A DNA stretch of 34,648 bases from assembly GCA_015493225.1 (NCBI GenBank), contig WGDO01000082.1:1-34648 (forward strand). Direction: 5' to 3'. Position 1 is the first letter of the stretch. Every line of letters begins with the position of its first letter. The position numbers were made by a program, and so were the translations under genes. This DNA is from Patescibacteria group bacterium. GTDB taxonomy: Bacteria > Patescibacteriota > Minisyncoccia > Moranbacterales > DUUL01. The notes under the pieces are model-generated. The model was not told the DNA's origin and did no database searches. It saw only the letters and a list, made by a program, of their open reading frames with translations. Positions 16,745 to 26,676 of the stretch are shown here, piece by piece.

Positions 16745-18809
16745 TATTATTCAATCACAAGAAATTGAACAAAATGTAAAGTTTTTAGGAAATAAAACTT
16801 TGAATCTAAAAAAGGGGATGGCTTGGGGTTTCAATGTCCCAAAATTTATTGCTATTCCAACTTATGCTTGCACAGACTTATACACCAACAAAATTTCAAG
16901 AGAAGAAACGGCCCAAAAAATTGCAAAGATTTTACAATGTAAAAAATATGCCATAAGGTCAAGTGCCCTTATTGAAGATACTGCTCAAAGTTCGCTCGCT
17001 GGACAATTTTTAACAAAGCTTAATATTTCGGACAAAAAACTGGCTAAAAATATCTACACCGTATTAAAGCAGGCAAATAACTTTCTGCAAGGAAATCTCG
17101 AAAAATTCTCAATGATTATTCAAGAGTATATTGATGCCGATGTTTCTGGAGTTACTTTTACTAGAAATCCAGCCGGGAAAAGGGAGATGATTATTGAATA
17201 TGGATTTTGTGATGGAGAAAAAATAGTTAGTGGAAAAATAAGTCCTCAAAAAATATCTCTCTACTGGAACGAAGAAAAAATTGTATTACCAAAACAATTC
17301 TCTGTAGCACACAATAAATCATCACTAAAGAGCAATCTAATTAAAAATTTCAAAAACATTGAACACAAGAATAAATTTCCTCAAGACATTGAATGGTGTA
17401 TCAAAAAAAATAAATTCTATCTGCTACAAACAAGACCTATCACCACAATATCAAACAAACAATACACGCAAATAGTCACTTTAGAAAAACAACTACCGAA
17501 AAATGAAAAATATATCTACGAAAAAACAGAGATATCGGAAATTGCACCAAGACCAACACAATTTACGCTTGATCTTTTAGGACACATCTACTCTCAAGAT
17601 GGGCCTGTCAAAAATGTTTATCAAAAACATAAGGTAAACTTTATTAATACCCACTTCTTAAAAATTATAGGAAATGAACTTTATGTAGATAAAGAACGGG
17701 AAATACAAAGCTTGCTCTCTGCCTATAGCTATCTGAAAAATAAAAAATTTATTCCCAGATTCAATAATTATTTCAAGATCATACCAACAATAAAAAATTT
17801 ATTTTTTCTTAATCAAATTAAAACAGAAAATTATAAACAGTTATTTCAGGCCTTAAAAACAAAAATAGAAACTGCCCCTCATGAAAAAGATTTTAAAACA
17901 GCTTTAAAAAAATTTATCACTGATTATGAATTGATTTTTGAAATAAATTTATTATCAGGCCTAGCAATAAAGAAATTAAATTTTTTACTTAAAAATGAAG
18001 TTGTAAAACTACCAGCTATCTTAAACACAAATAATTTTTTTGTTAATTTAAACAAATACAAAGTTACTTTACCAAAAAATTTAGTTGGCAATTCCCTGGA
18101 TATTTCAGATAAATCAAATTTTCTTACTAACACAAAAACTGAAACGCAATTAAATAATAACATCTCTTTATGGTGGGAAAATACATCGGACATCCAGAAA
18201 AAATTATTCAAAAAGAAAATAAAAGAAGCAATTATTTATAATCACTTGAGAGAATTGGGACGTTGGTTAACTGTTAAAAATATCACTGCTATCAGGAATA
18301 CTTTAATAACACATCCTAAGGCCAATGAATTTAATGATCCGGATAATATTTATTTTAGTAATATTGACGAAATTATTAACAAACAAATAAATGAGGATAT
18401 TTGTCGAAAGAGAAAAAATATTTATAATCAATACGACAACTATAATTTTCCAGACTCAATTACTTCAACATTTATTGATAAAAAAACAAAATTATTAGGT
18501 GTGTCTGCTGGATCGGCACAGGGTATTTTACAAGACCACAATTATCTTGAATCTAAAAAATTAGGAACTGAAAAATATATTTTATACACTGAAACATTAT
18601 CTCCAGATTTAACAAAATATTTTAATAAAATTTCAGGAATTGTCTCAAGAAATGGAGGCGTGCTATCTCACTTAGCCATCATCGCTCGTGAAAAAAATAT
18701 ACCCGTTATAGTTGGATTTTCATTGTCAAGCAGCAATTTTAAATTAGGTGATCTAGTAGAAATTAATGGTGATAATAATGAGGTAAAGGTAATACAAAAG
18801 ATTATTTAA
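16734..18809 (+). CDS. PEP synthase/pyruvate phosphate dikinase-like protein (ATP-binding plus PEP-utilizing His domain)
   Basis: 691 aa; YAIRSSALIEDTAQSSLAGQFLT, FPQDIEWCIKKNKFYLLQTRPIT, and C-terminal GIVSRNGGVLSHLAIIAREKNIPVIVG; overlaps the previous ORF by 11 nt. Confidence 0.87.
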   Translation: MKSNIIQSQEIEQNVKFLGNKTLNLKKGMAWGFNVPKFIAIPTYACTDLYTNKISREETAQKIAKILQCKKYAIRSSALIEDTAQSSLAGQFLTKLNISDKKLAKNIYTVLKQANNFLQGNLEKFSMIIQEYIDADVSGVTFTRNPAGKREMIIEYGFCDGEKIVSGKISPQKISLYWNEEKIVLPKQFSVAHNKSSLKSNLIKNFKNIEHKNKFPQDIEWCIKKNKFYLLQTRPITTISNKQYTQIVTLEKQLPKNEKYIYEKTEISEIAPRPTQFTLDLLGHIYSQDGPVKNVYQKHKVNFINTHFLKIIGNELYVDKEREIQSLLSAYSYLKNKKFIPRFNNYFKIIPTIKNLFFLNQIKTENYKQLFQALKTKIETAPHEKDFKTALKKFITDYELIFEINLLSGLAIKKLNFLLKNEVVKLPAILNTNNFFVNLNKYKVTLPKNLVGNSLDISDKSNFLTNTKTETQLNNNISLWWENTSDIQKKLFKKKIKEAIIYNHLRELGRWLTVKNITAIRNTLITHPKANEFNDPDNIYFSNIDEIINKQINEDICRKRKNIYNQYDNYNFPDSITSTFIDKKTKLLGVSAGSAQGILQDHNYLESKKLGTEKYILYTETLSPDLTKYFNKISGIVSRNGGVLSHLAIIAREKNIPVIVGFSLSSSNFKLGDLVEINGDNNEVKVIQKII

Positions 18810-18851
18810 AAAATCAACTAAACCGTATAATCACAAAATAAAAAAAATCAT

Positions 18852-19961
18852 TTACAAAAACCCCATTTCTTTCATTTCTATATAGACATCATTTTCTTTT
18901 AGGGTTGGGCCACCGATTTCGGCGATTTCTTCATAGGAATAACCACTATTTTTTAAGGGAGTGATAATCCCTTTTTTAATATGAGGAACATAGACCAACA
19001 TCACCTCTCCCTCTCCACTAAAAACCCATTCATTAGCCGTTGCTCCCAAAATAAATACTTGCCCCTTTTCTAAACTTTTATTCACTACCCCATTTGTTAA
19101 TTCTATTTTCCCCTTAGTCACTAAAACAATAAAAAATCTATCTGCAAAAGTTTCCAACATTCGCCAACCATCCTTTAAGATAATTTTATCCAAAGCAAAA
19201 TTCTCCGTTGCCACTAAACACAAATGTTCAGAATTTACCGGAGCTTCTTTTTCTGTTCGATAAATTTTAGCCCTGGGCGTAATGGATTTAGGCTCCACCG
19301 CATAGGGATAAATAGAAGCAAAAAAATCTTTAATATGTAATGGTCTATTAGGATCATTTCTTCCCCAATCCCCACCCCGAATTGTTAAATTACTGTTTTT
19401 CTGCGGTTCCAAAATTGTCCCTTTCAACAGAGCATGCACCATTCCAGAGTGGATTAAATAAGTCTCCTCTGCTTTAAATTTTACATAGTTAAAATATTTC
19501 GCTATCTGCTCCACCTTGTTAGCCACTTTCAACAGCTGAGCCATCTCCATTTGCCCTTCTTTCGTTTGCAAGGCTTTTTCCCCCTCTTTAGTTAAACCAT
19601 ACAACATTTCCCCATCAGACAAGGTATACCAAGCCTCAGTCTTATTTTTATAATGAGTTTGAATAGATAGATATTTTTGGGCCGACAAAACCTTTAATAA
19701 CAATGGGAAAGTTCCCTTGGGACCAATTGTCTTTCCAAAAACAGACTCCTCATTATAAATCTCATCAACTAACAAATGTCCATTAGTAAATTTACTCAAT
19801 CCAGATGGATGAGTTGAAACCAAAAAAATCTCCCCGATATTTTTACCAGAAAATTGTTTCAAATCACCATTAACAAATTTTATGGTTTCCTCCGTATTTC
19901 CCCAGACCACATCTTGATAAATGGCTGGATTATTAAAATCAATTTCTATTATGTCTTTCAT
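18852..19961 (-). CDS. Mannose-6-phosphate isomerase, class I-like
   Basis: 369 aa; LLLKVLSAQKYLSIQTHYKNKTEAWYTL, EETYLIHSGMVHALLKGTILEPQKNSNLTIRGGDWGR. Confidence 0.83.
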   Translation of the reverse strand: MKDIIEIDFNNPAIYQDVVWGNTEETIKFVNGDLKQFSGKNIGEIFLVSTHPSGLSKFTNGHLLVDEIYNEESVFGKTIGPKGTFPLLLKVLSAQKYLSIQTHYKNKTEAWYTLSDGEMLYGLTKEGEKALQTKEGQMEMAQLLKVANKVEQIAKYFNYVKFKAEETYLIHSGMVHALLKGTILEPQKNSNLTIRGGDWGRNDPNRPLHIKDFFASIYPYAVEPKSITPRAKIYRTEKEAPVNSEHLCLVATENFALDKIILKDGWRMLETFADRFFIVLVTKGKIELTNGVVNKSLEKGQVFILGATANEWVFSGEGEVMLVYVPHIKKGIITPLKNSGYSYEEIAEIGGPTLKENDVYIEMKEMGFL

Positions 19962-19992
19962 TGGTTTAGATTATTAATTTTAGGCCTACCCT

Positions 19993-20520
19993 TTACAAAC
20001 CAATCTCCCCAATCGCCTCTATCTCTTTCAACGCCTCCCCAAAAGAAATCACCGTTTCTCTGGCAACATCTTCTTCCAATACATAATTAACATCATTTAT
20101 AACATTTTCCGCAATTTGATTCGCCTCTTTTACTTTTTCCAAATTGGAAATTTGATGCCCAATCATTAAATTTAATTGCTCCCCCAAGGTATTCCCATCA
20201 TAACCAATCCTTTTAAAAGCGTCAAACAATATTTCCTTCCCTTCCACCACAGCCGTTTTATACCTTTCTGAATTTTGTTGTTGAAAAATTTTTACTATTT
20301 CTCGCCACCTTTGATTCATCACCCCCCTAGTTTTAGGCATCGTTCGTCCATAATGAAAATCCCACCAATAATGTTTTTTAATAATCAAATTATACAACAA
20401 GATTATTATATTAATAACAATGATAATCAAATACACACCCATAATAAACTTTAACCCTCTAAAGGTAGCATATTGTTCTAAAAATTGATTTGGAATTTTA
20501 ATAATATCTAATAAACCCAT
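19993..20520 (-). CDS. Hypothetical membrane protein
   Basis: 175-aa ORF with TM helix FIMGVYLIIIVINIIILLYNLII. Confidence 0.7.
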   Translation of the reverse strand: MGLLDIIKIPNQFLEQYATFRGLKFIMGVYLIIIVINIIILLYNLIIKKHYWWDFHYGRTMPKTRGVMNQRWREIVKIFQQQNSERYKTAVVEGKEILFDAFKRIGYDGNTLGEQLNLMIGHQISNLEKVKEANQIAENVINDVNYVLEEDVARETVISFGEALKEIEAIGEIGL

Positions 20521-20524
20521 TAGT

Positions 20525-20563
20525 AATTAAAAATTAAAAATTAAGAATTAAGAATTAAGAATT
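20525..20563. repeat. 7-bp tandem repeat (aattaaa/aattaag)
   Basis: (aattaaa)x2 (aattaag)x3 aatt; a shorter copy occurs at 29200-29213. Confidence 0.85.
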
Positions 20564-20755
20564 TATAGACTATTGACTCTTTACTAACGAACATTTAATT
20601 TACAAACCATATAAGTCTTTAACTCCCTCTATCTTACTCTAAAATAACATATATGTAAAGAATTTTATACAACAAATAACAACCTTTGTCAACATTGACC
20701 CCTCATCATTTTACTGTTATAGTAAGTCTAGATAAAAATTTAATATAAATATATT

Positions 20756-21109
20756 ATGAAACTTTTATTAAGAATTATTCTATTGGTAGTTAGTAATGCT
20801 TTAGCCCTATATGTAGCCAGCAAGCTAATTACTGGGTTTATTATTAACTCAAATTATGTTGGTTTTTTGGAAATAGGTTTAGTTTTGGGAGTTATAAATG
20901 TTTTCATTCGTCCAATCCTCAAACTTTTATCTTTTCCGATTATCATTCTATCTTTTGGATTATTCAGCCTTATTATAAATATCGCCCTACTTTACATTAC
21001 TAGTAATCTTTTCTCATTTTTTACCATAGAAACTCTATTAGCTGGTATATTAGGTTTATTTGTAATAAGCATCGTAAACTCTATTTTAATCAATATTTTC
21101 AAAAATTAA
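20756..21109 (+). CDS. Phage holin family (4TM, DUF360-like) membrane protein
   Basis: 117 aa, four hydrophobic helices, GLVLGVINVFIRPILKLLSFPIIILSFGLFSLIINIALL. Confidence 0.82.
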   Translation: MKLLLRIILLVVSNALALYVASKLITGFIINSNYVGFLEIGLVLGVINVFIRPILKLLSFPIIILSFGLFSLIINIALLYITSNLFSFFTIETLLAGILGLFVISIVNSILINIFKN

Positions 21110-21336
21110 TGTTACAAATATTATATATCACTCAAATTATTATTTCCGTATTGGTGTCCGTTACTGTTTTACTGCAAAATAAGGGAACCGGGTTATCGGC
21201 TACTTTCGGAGGAGATTTCTCCGGATTTCACACCAAACGAGGATTTGAAAAATTTCTAATGACTGCCACTACAATTCTAGGTGCTCTATTTATAATAAAC
21301 GCCTTTGTAATATTTGTTATTAGTACTACTTCTTAA
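21109..21336 (+). CDS. secG: Preprotein translocase subunit SecG
   Basis: 75 aa; IISVLVSVTVLLQNKGTGLSATFGGDFSGFHTKRGFEKFLMTATTILGALF. Confidence 0.92.
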   Translation: MLQILYITQIIISVLVSVTVLLQNKGTGLSATFGGDFSGFHTKRGFEKFLMTATTILGALFIINAFVIFVISTTS

Positions 21337-21346
21337 ATTAAATTCA

Positions 21347-23086
21347 ATGTCAGACGAAGACCTTAAACAAATATCTTCTTTCACTAAAATTAAATACCTG
21401 AATCGTATCTTGAAACCAAGAGAAAAAATGGCTATTTATTCAGCCATAATACTTTTAATATTAGTTCTTATTGGTGGCTCCATTAGATATTATTTATCTT
21501 CCACAACAACTGTTCCGGCCAATGGAGGCGAATACACTGAAGGTGTCCCTGTTGATTCTGCTGGAATACCCACCAATATAAATCCCCTTCTGTCCAGTAC
21601 TCGTCCCATTGACGAAACAATATCATCTTTAATCTATTCTTCTTTATTTAAATATGACAGTAATGGACAATTAAAAGCAGACTTAGTTAATAGCTATGAA
21701 AACAAAGAAAGTAAAGAATACATTTTACATCTTAAAAGCAACGTTCTTTGGCACGATGGGAAACCCCTAACTGCTCAAGATGTTATCTTCACAGTCAATT
21801 TATTACAAGACCCCTATTACAATCCAATTAATTCTAAAGAATGGGACAAGGAAAAAATAACCGTATCTAGCCCCGATGATCACACCGTTATTTTCAAATT
21901 ATCAGATGCCTATGCCCCATTTTTAAGCAAATTAACTTTTGGGATTTTACCAAAACATCTTTGGGTGGGAATTTCCAAAGAAAATTTTGCCCTGACTGAA
22001 TTAAACTTAAAACCAGTTGGTTCAGGACCATTTATATTTGACGAACTAAAACAAAACACGGACAATGAAATAGTTTCCTACAAATTAATCGCTAATAAAA
22101 ATTATTACAACCAAAAACCATATCTGGAAAGATTAATATTTAATTTTTATAGAGACAAAGATGCCGTTATTGACGCCTACAATCACAAAGAAATTACTGG
22201 TTTTAATCTCTCAGAATATTCCAAGGCAACTGAGTTTAAAGATCGTAAGGACACTGACATTCACACCATAGCCATTCCTCAATATTTTTCAATTCTACTC
22301 AATCAAGGAGAATCAATCCCTCTAGCAGATGAAAGAGTTCGTCAAGCTCTTAGATTGGGAACAAATCGTGATGAATTTATCGAACAGATTTTCCATAACT
22401 ATGCCGAAAAAATATATAGCCCTCTCATTAAACCATTTATTGCTGAAGATTTTCACTATGATGAAAACTTAATTAAATATAACCCAGAAGAAGCCAAAAA
22501 ATTACTAGAAAAAGCCGGCTGGAAAAAAACAGACAAATCAGACTACCGACAAAAAGATAATGCTGAATTAAAAATAAAATTAGTAGTAGCCAAAACAGCA
22601 GACCTAGCTAAAACAGCTGAAATTATCAAAAATCAATGGAAAAACATTGGTGTAAATATTGAAATTATCCAAAGTGATAATCAACTTGATATTCGTCAAA
22701 AATATCTAAATCCCCGAAAATTTGAAAGTTTAATTTCTGGTGTACAGTATTCTGGTAATGATCCAAATTTGTTTTTCTTTTGGCACTCCAGTGGAAAAAA
22801 AGCTCCCGGTCTAAACTTTACTTTGTATGACAATGAAAAAGTAGATAAATTATTAGAAGAATCAAAAAAGGCTAAAACCATTAAAGAAAAAAATGAAAAA
22901 TACATTGAAGTAAGTAAGCAACTAGTTCAAGATTCACCAGCTATATTTTTATACAGCCCAAAATATCTCTATATTACTAACAAAAAAATAAAAGGTGTTA
23001 ATACTCAAGCCATAGTTAAGGCAAGTAATCACCTTAAAAATATAAATACTTGGTATATAAAAACCAAACGAATCAAAAAACAATAA
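21347..23086 (+). CDS. Oligopeptide ABC-transporter substrate-binding protein (family 5), N-terminal TM anchor
   Basis: Start moved from 21314 to MSDEDLKQ at 21347 to avoid the secG overlap; LKSNVLWHDGKPLTAQDVIFTVNLL, VGSGPFIFDEL, ADERVRQALRLGTNRDEFI. Confidence 0.9.
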   Translation: MSDEDLKQISSFTKIKYLNRILKPREKMAIYSAIILLILVLIGGSIRYYLSSTTTVPANGGEYTEGVPVDSAGIPTNINPLLSSTRPIDETISSLIYSSLFKYDSNGQLKADLVNSYENKESKEYILHLKSNVLWHDGKPLTAQDVIFTVNLLQDPYYNPINSKEWDKEKITVSSPDDHTVIFKLSDAYAPFLSKLTFGILPKHLWVGISKENFALTELNLKPVGSGPFIFDELKQNTDNEIVSYKLIANKNYYNQKPYLERLIFNFYRDKDAVIDAYNHKEITGFNLSEYSKATEFKDRKDTDIHTIAIPQYFSILLNQGESIPLADERVRQALRLGTNRDEFIEQIFHNYAEKIYSPLIKPFIAEDFHYDENLIKYNPEEAKKLLEKAGWKKTDKSDYRQKDNAELKIKLVVAKTADLAKTAEIIKNQWKNIGVNIEIIQSDNQLDIRQKYLNPRKFESLISGVQYSGNDPNLFFFWHSSGKKAPGLNFTLYDNEKVDKLLEESKKAKTIKEKNEKYIEVSKQLVQDSPAIFLYSPKYLYITNKKIKGVNTQAIVKASNHLKNINTWYIKTKRIKKQ

Positions 23087-23087
23087 A

Positions 23088-24131
23088 ATGAAAAAAAATC
23101 TAAACTTGTACGACAAAAGCAATTTACGAGAAAGTATTTTGTCTATTCCTCAACAATTCCAAAATGGTTTTGAATTGACCAAAAACATTAAAATAACCGA
23201 TGATTTTGATAAAATAATGATTTCTGGAATGGGCGGAAGCGCTCTTCCTGGAGACATTCTACGCACCTATTTTAACGAGCCCTTGACAAAAAATTCTACC
23301 TATGCTAAAATAGAGGTCTATCAAAACCGCTTTTATAAATTACCAGCCATAGCTTACAAACAATGCTTAAATATTATTTGTTCCTATTCTGGTAATACCG
23401 AAGAAACTTTATCTTCCCTTCAGGAAGCTATAGACAATGAACTTTCAATCGTGGCAATTTCTTCTGGTGGAAAAATTGAAAAAATATGTTTAGAAAATAA
23501 TATCCCTCATATTAAATTAACTAAGCCATCGGATAATTTTCAACCACGAATGGCTCTGGGATATTTTGTTTCAGCAATCATTCAACTTTTAATAAATAGT
23601 GAAAAGATAGACCCAGCTCACAAAAATAATATCTTAGAATCAACACAAGATTTATCAGAAGAAATTATACAATTGGAAGAGCAAGGAAAAAACTTGGCAA
23701 AAAAGCTCATTGGGAAAACACCAATAATATATTCCTCAGAGAAATTCAAGTGTTTATCCTTAATCTGGAAAATTAGATTTAACGAAAATAGCAAAACCCC
23801 TGCTTTCTGGAATTTTTTTCCAGAACTAAACCATAACGAATTTGTAGGATTTACCAATCCCCAGTCAGAATATTTTATAATAATATTAAAAGATATTTTA
23901 GATGACCCCCGCAATCTTAGACGCTATGATTTAACCGCAAAATTCTTAGAGAACAAAAATATCCCTACGGAAACCATAAATATTCCCCGGGGAGAAATGA
24001 TGTATCGAATATTTTCTTCTCTAGCCCTAAGCAATTGGGTATCCTATTATCTTGCCCTGGAATATCAAACTGATCCCACCCCAGTAAAAATGGTGGAAGA
24101 ATTTAAAAAAGAACTCAAAGAACTTAAATAA
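23088..24131 (+). CDS. Bifunctional phosphoglucose/phosphomannose isomerase-like (SIS domain)
   Basis: 347 aa; IMISGMGGSALPGDIL, IICSYSGNTEETLSSLQEA, NEFVGF. Confidence 0.9.
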   Translation: MKKNLNLYDKSNLRESILSIPQQFQNGFELTKNIKITDDFDKIMISGMGGSALPGDILRTYFNEPLTKNSTYAKIEVYQNRFYKLPAIAYKQCLNIICSYSGNTEETLSSLQEAIDNELSIVAISSGGKIEKICLENNIPHIKLTKPSDNFQPRMALGYFVSAIIQLLINSEKIDPAHKNNILESTQDLSEEIIQLEEQGKNLAKKLIGKTPIIYSSEKFKCLSLIWKIRFNENSKTPAFWNFFPELNHNEFVGFTNPQSEYFIIILKDILDDPRNLRRYDLTAKFLENKNIPTETINIPRGEMMYRIFSSLALSNWVSYYLALEYQTDPTPVKMVEEFKKELKELK

Positions 24132-24135
24132 ATTT

Positions 24136-24158
24136 ACACAGACAACATTTATCTGTGT
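24136..24158 (+). terminator. Possible terminator
   Basis: ACACAGA-caacattta-TCTGTGT right after the isomerase stop; weak U-tract. Confidence 0.45.
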
Positions 24159-24279
24159 CTTATATATAAAAATTTAATAACTTAATTAATTTAAAAGTTA
24201 ATGGAATTATTTCCAAAAACTTTGAATGTAGCTATTTGATTATCAATTAGATAATTTAAATAACTACCTAAATAAACAT

Positions 24280-26244
24280 ATGACAAATAGAACAATAAAC
24301 AAAAGGAAGGCGCCAACTTCGGCAATTGATAGTTTAATTAATGAAATGAAAACTGACCAAAGCAATTTGCAAAAAAGAGCTGCCAACCTAATCAAACCAA
24401 AAACAAGTAGTAAACATTCTATAACAAAAAATAGAAAATTATCTACTAAAAAACAAACGAAAAAACCTTATCAGCCAAGACAGCAAAAACAACCCTCACA
24501 CACACAAAATAATCACCGCCAACATAATCCAATAAAGAAAATCATTGACAATTTAAATTTAACTGCCATAAAAGGCTTGAAAATTATACCCATTGGCGGA
24601 CAAGAAGAAGTTGGAAGAAATATGACTGTATTTGAATACAAAAATGACATTGTTATTTTAGATATGGGTATTCAATTTCCTGAGGAGGATATGCCTGGCG
24701 TAGATTATATTGTACCAGATATTTCTTATCTAAAAGGAAAAGAAAAAAGAATTAAAGCAGTAATTTTTAGTCATGGTCACCTGGATCACATTGGTGCTGC
24801 TCCGATTCTTCTAGCCCAATTAAATTATCCCCCAATCATTGGAAGAGATTTTACTCTAGCCTTAATTAAAAACCGAATGGAAGATCACCAAAAAGGTTCT
24901 AGTAAAAGATTAAAAATTAAAAAAATAAAAAGTATTTCCGATAAATTTAAATTGGGAAACTTCAAAACAAGTTTTTTCAAAATTGAACATTCTATCATGG
25001 ATGCCGTAGGAGTTATCTTAGAAACACCAGATGGTACAGTAATTCATCCTGGGGACTGGACAGTAGAACGAGATGATAATGGACAACGAACTATGGATTA
25101 CACCTATCTTTCAAAATTACCACGACCAACTATATTAATGCTAGAAAGTTTAGGAGCAACAGATCATAATAATCACCCTACCTCTGAAAAAGTAATGTAT
25201 GATAATTTAAATAAAATCATCAGTGCTAAAAAAGGAAAAATTATCATTGGAATGTTTTCTTCTCAAATTGACCGAATAAAACATATTATTGAGATGGCTG
25301 ATAAACTAGGAAAAAAAGTTGCTCTAGACGGATATAGTATGAAATTAAATATTAAATTAGCCCAAGAGCTAGGATATATCAAGCAGAACAAACAAGTCTT
25401 AATTGATATTAAAAATATTAATAATTACCCCGAAGATAGATTAGTTGTTCTATGTACTGGGGCTCAAGGAGAAAGTAATGCTGCTCTTTCCAAAATTGTT
25501 ACTGGTAATCATCGTTATATAACAATCAAAAAGAAAGATACCATTGTATTTTCATCATCTGTTATACCTGGCAATGAACGAACCATCCAACGACTAAAAG
25601 ATAACTTATATCGTAAATGCGACAATGTTATTCACACTAATATGATGGATATCCACGTTAGCGGACATTGTAATGCCTCAGATATTCAAGCAATGATTAA
25701 AGATGTTAAACCAGATTATTATTTACCAGTTTATGCTAATCATTATTTTCTAAAAGAAGCAGAAAAATTAGCCAAAGAAGTTGGTATGAAAGCAAAAAAT
25801 ATTTTTGTGTTAGACAATGGTAATATTTTCAATCTCTATAAAAATCAAGCTAAAATTCTAAAAGAAAAAGTAAAAATTGATTATGTATTCATTGATGGTC
25901 TAGGTGTCAATGAAGTTGAGCACATCGTTCTTAGAGACAGACAGATGTTAGCCGAAGATGGTATTTTCATGATTACAGTTATCATCGATAGTAAAACTAA
26001 AAAAGTTAATGGTAATATTCAAATTACTTCTCGCGGTTTTGTTCATGTTAAAGAAAATTTTGATTTAATTAATGACACCAAAAAAGTAGTTAAAAAAACC
26101 ATTGCCAAAAACACAAGCTCCTCAGCCGGCAATAGATTAAACTGGGGAATTTTGAACAAACAAATTAGAGAGGAAGTTGGTATGTTTCTATTTAAAAAAA
26201 CCCAACGCCGCCCAATGGTTATCCCTGTTATCATTGAAGTATAA
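24280..26244 (+). CDS. rnj: Ribonuclease J
   Basis: 654 aa; IPIGGQEEVGRNMTVFEY, VIFSHGHLDHIGAAP, HPGDWTVE, HVSGHCNASDIQAMIKDVKPDYYLPVYANH; N-terminal basic extension of about 90 aa. Confidence 0.95.
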   Translation: MTNRTINKRKAPTSAIDSLINEMKTDQSNLQKRAANLIKPKTSSKHSITKNRKLSTKKQTKKPYQPRQQKQPSHTQNNHRQHNPIKKIIDNLNLTAIKGLKIIPIGGQEEVGRNMTVFEYKNDIVILDMGIQFPEEDMPGVDYIVPDISYLKGKEKRIKAVIFSHGHLDHIGAAPILLAQLNYPPIIGRDFTLALIKNRMEDHQKGSSKRLKIKKIKSISDKFKLGNFKTSFFKIEHSIMDAVGVILETPDGTVIHPGDWTVERDDNGQRTMDYTYLSKLPRPTILMLESLGATDHNNHPTSEKVMYDNLNKIISAKKGKIIIGMFSSQIDRIKHIIEMADKLGKKVALDGYSMKLNIKLAQELGYIKQNKQVLIDIKNINNYPEDRLVVLCTGAQGESNAALSKIVTGNHRYITIKKKDTIVFSSSVIPGNERTIQRLKDNLYRKCDNVIHTNMMDIHVSGHCNASDIQAMIKDVKPDYYLPVYANHYFLKEAEKLAKEVGMKAKNIFVLDNGNIFNLYKNQAKILKEKVKIDYVFIDGLGVNEVEHIVLRDRQMLAEDGIFMITVIIDSKTKKVNGNIQITSRGFVHVKENFDLINDTKKVVKKTIAKNTSSSAGNRLNWGILNKQIREEVGMFLFKKTQRRPMVIPVIIEV

Positions 26245-26246
26245 TT

Positions 26247-26270
26247 CATGTAAACATTCAAACATGTAAG
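26247..26270. repeat. Octamer repeat array, left inverted copy
   Basis: CATGTAAACATTCAAACATGTAAG; 23/24 identical to the reverse complement of 28615-28638. Confidence 0.9.
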
Positions 26271-26322
26271 TATATAAAAACATATAAACGTTTGTATATC
26301 AAATAAACACTAAGACCCACAA

Positions 26323-26354
26323 ACACAAAAACCGCCTTCGGCGGTTTTTATGTT
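26323..26354. terminator. Bidirectional intrinsic terminator (copy 1)
   Basis: acacaaaaaCCGCCttcGGCGGtttttatgtt; identical 32-nt sequence at 28580-28611. Confidence 0.93.
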
Positions 26355-26676
26355 TTACTATGATATTTTTCAATTTCACCACCGACCAACTCAAAATTTA
26401 ATCTAGAATATTTACTTAATGAAACTTTCCGACCCAAGGGTTCTCCTCACTTCACTACGCCTCAATCTCGCTTTGCTTCGATTTCGACTTCGTTTGTTCG
26501 GCGGGGTATCTTACCGAACTTCATACTAAGCTCCTTGAAAATCTACGGTTTTCAAATTTTCCCTCACACTGCTAGTCTATAAAAGCTTTGTAGTGACCCC
26601 AACCCAATGGTCGGGGAATATAGAGATTTAACATATTAATAATTTCTTATCTAACACTAATTTTATCTAATAAAAA

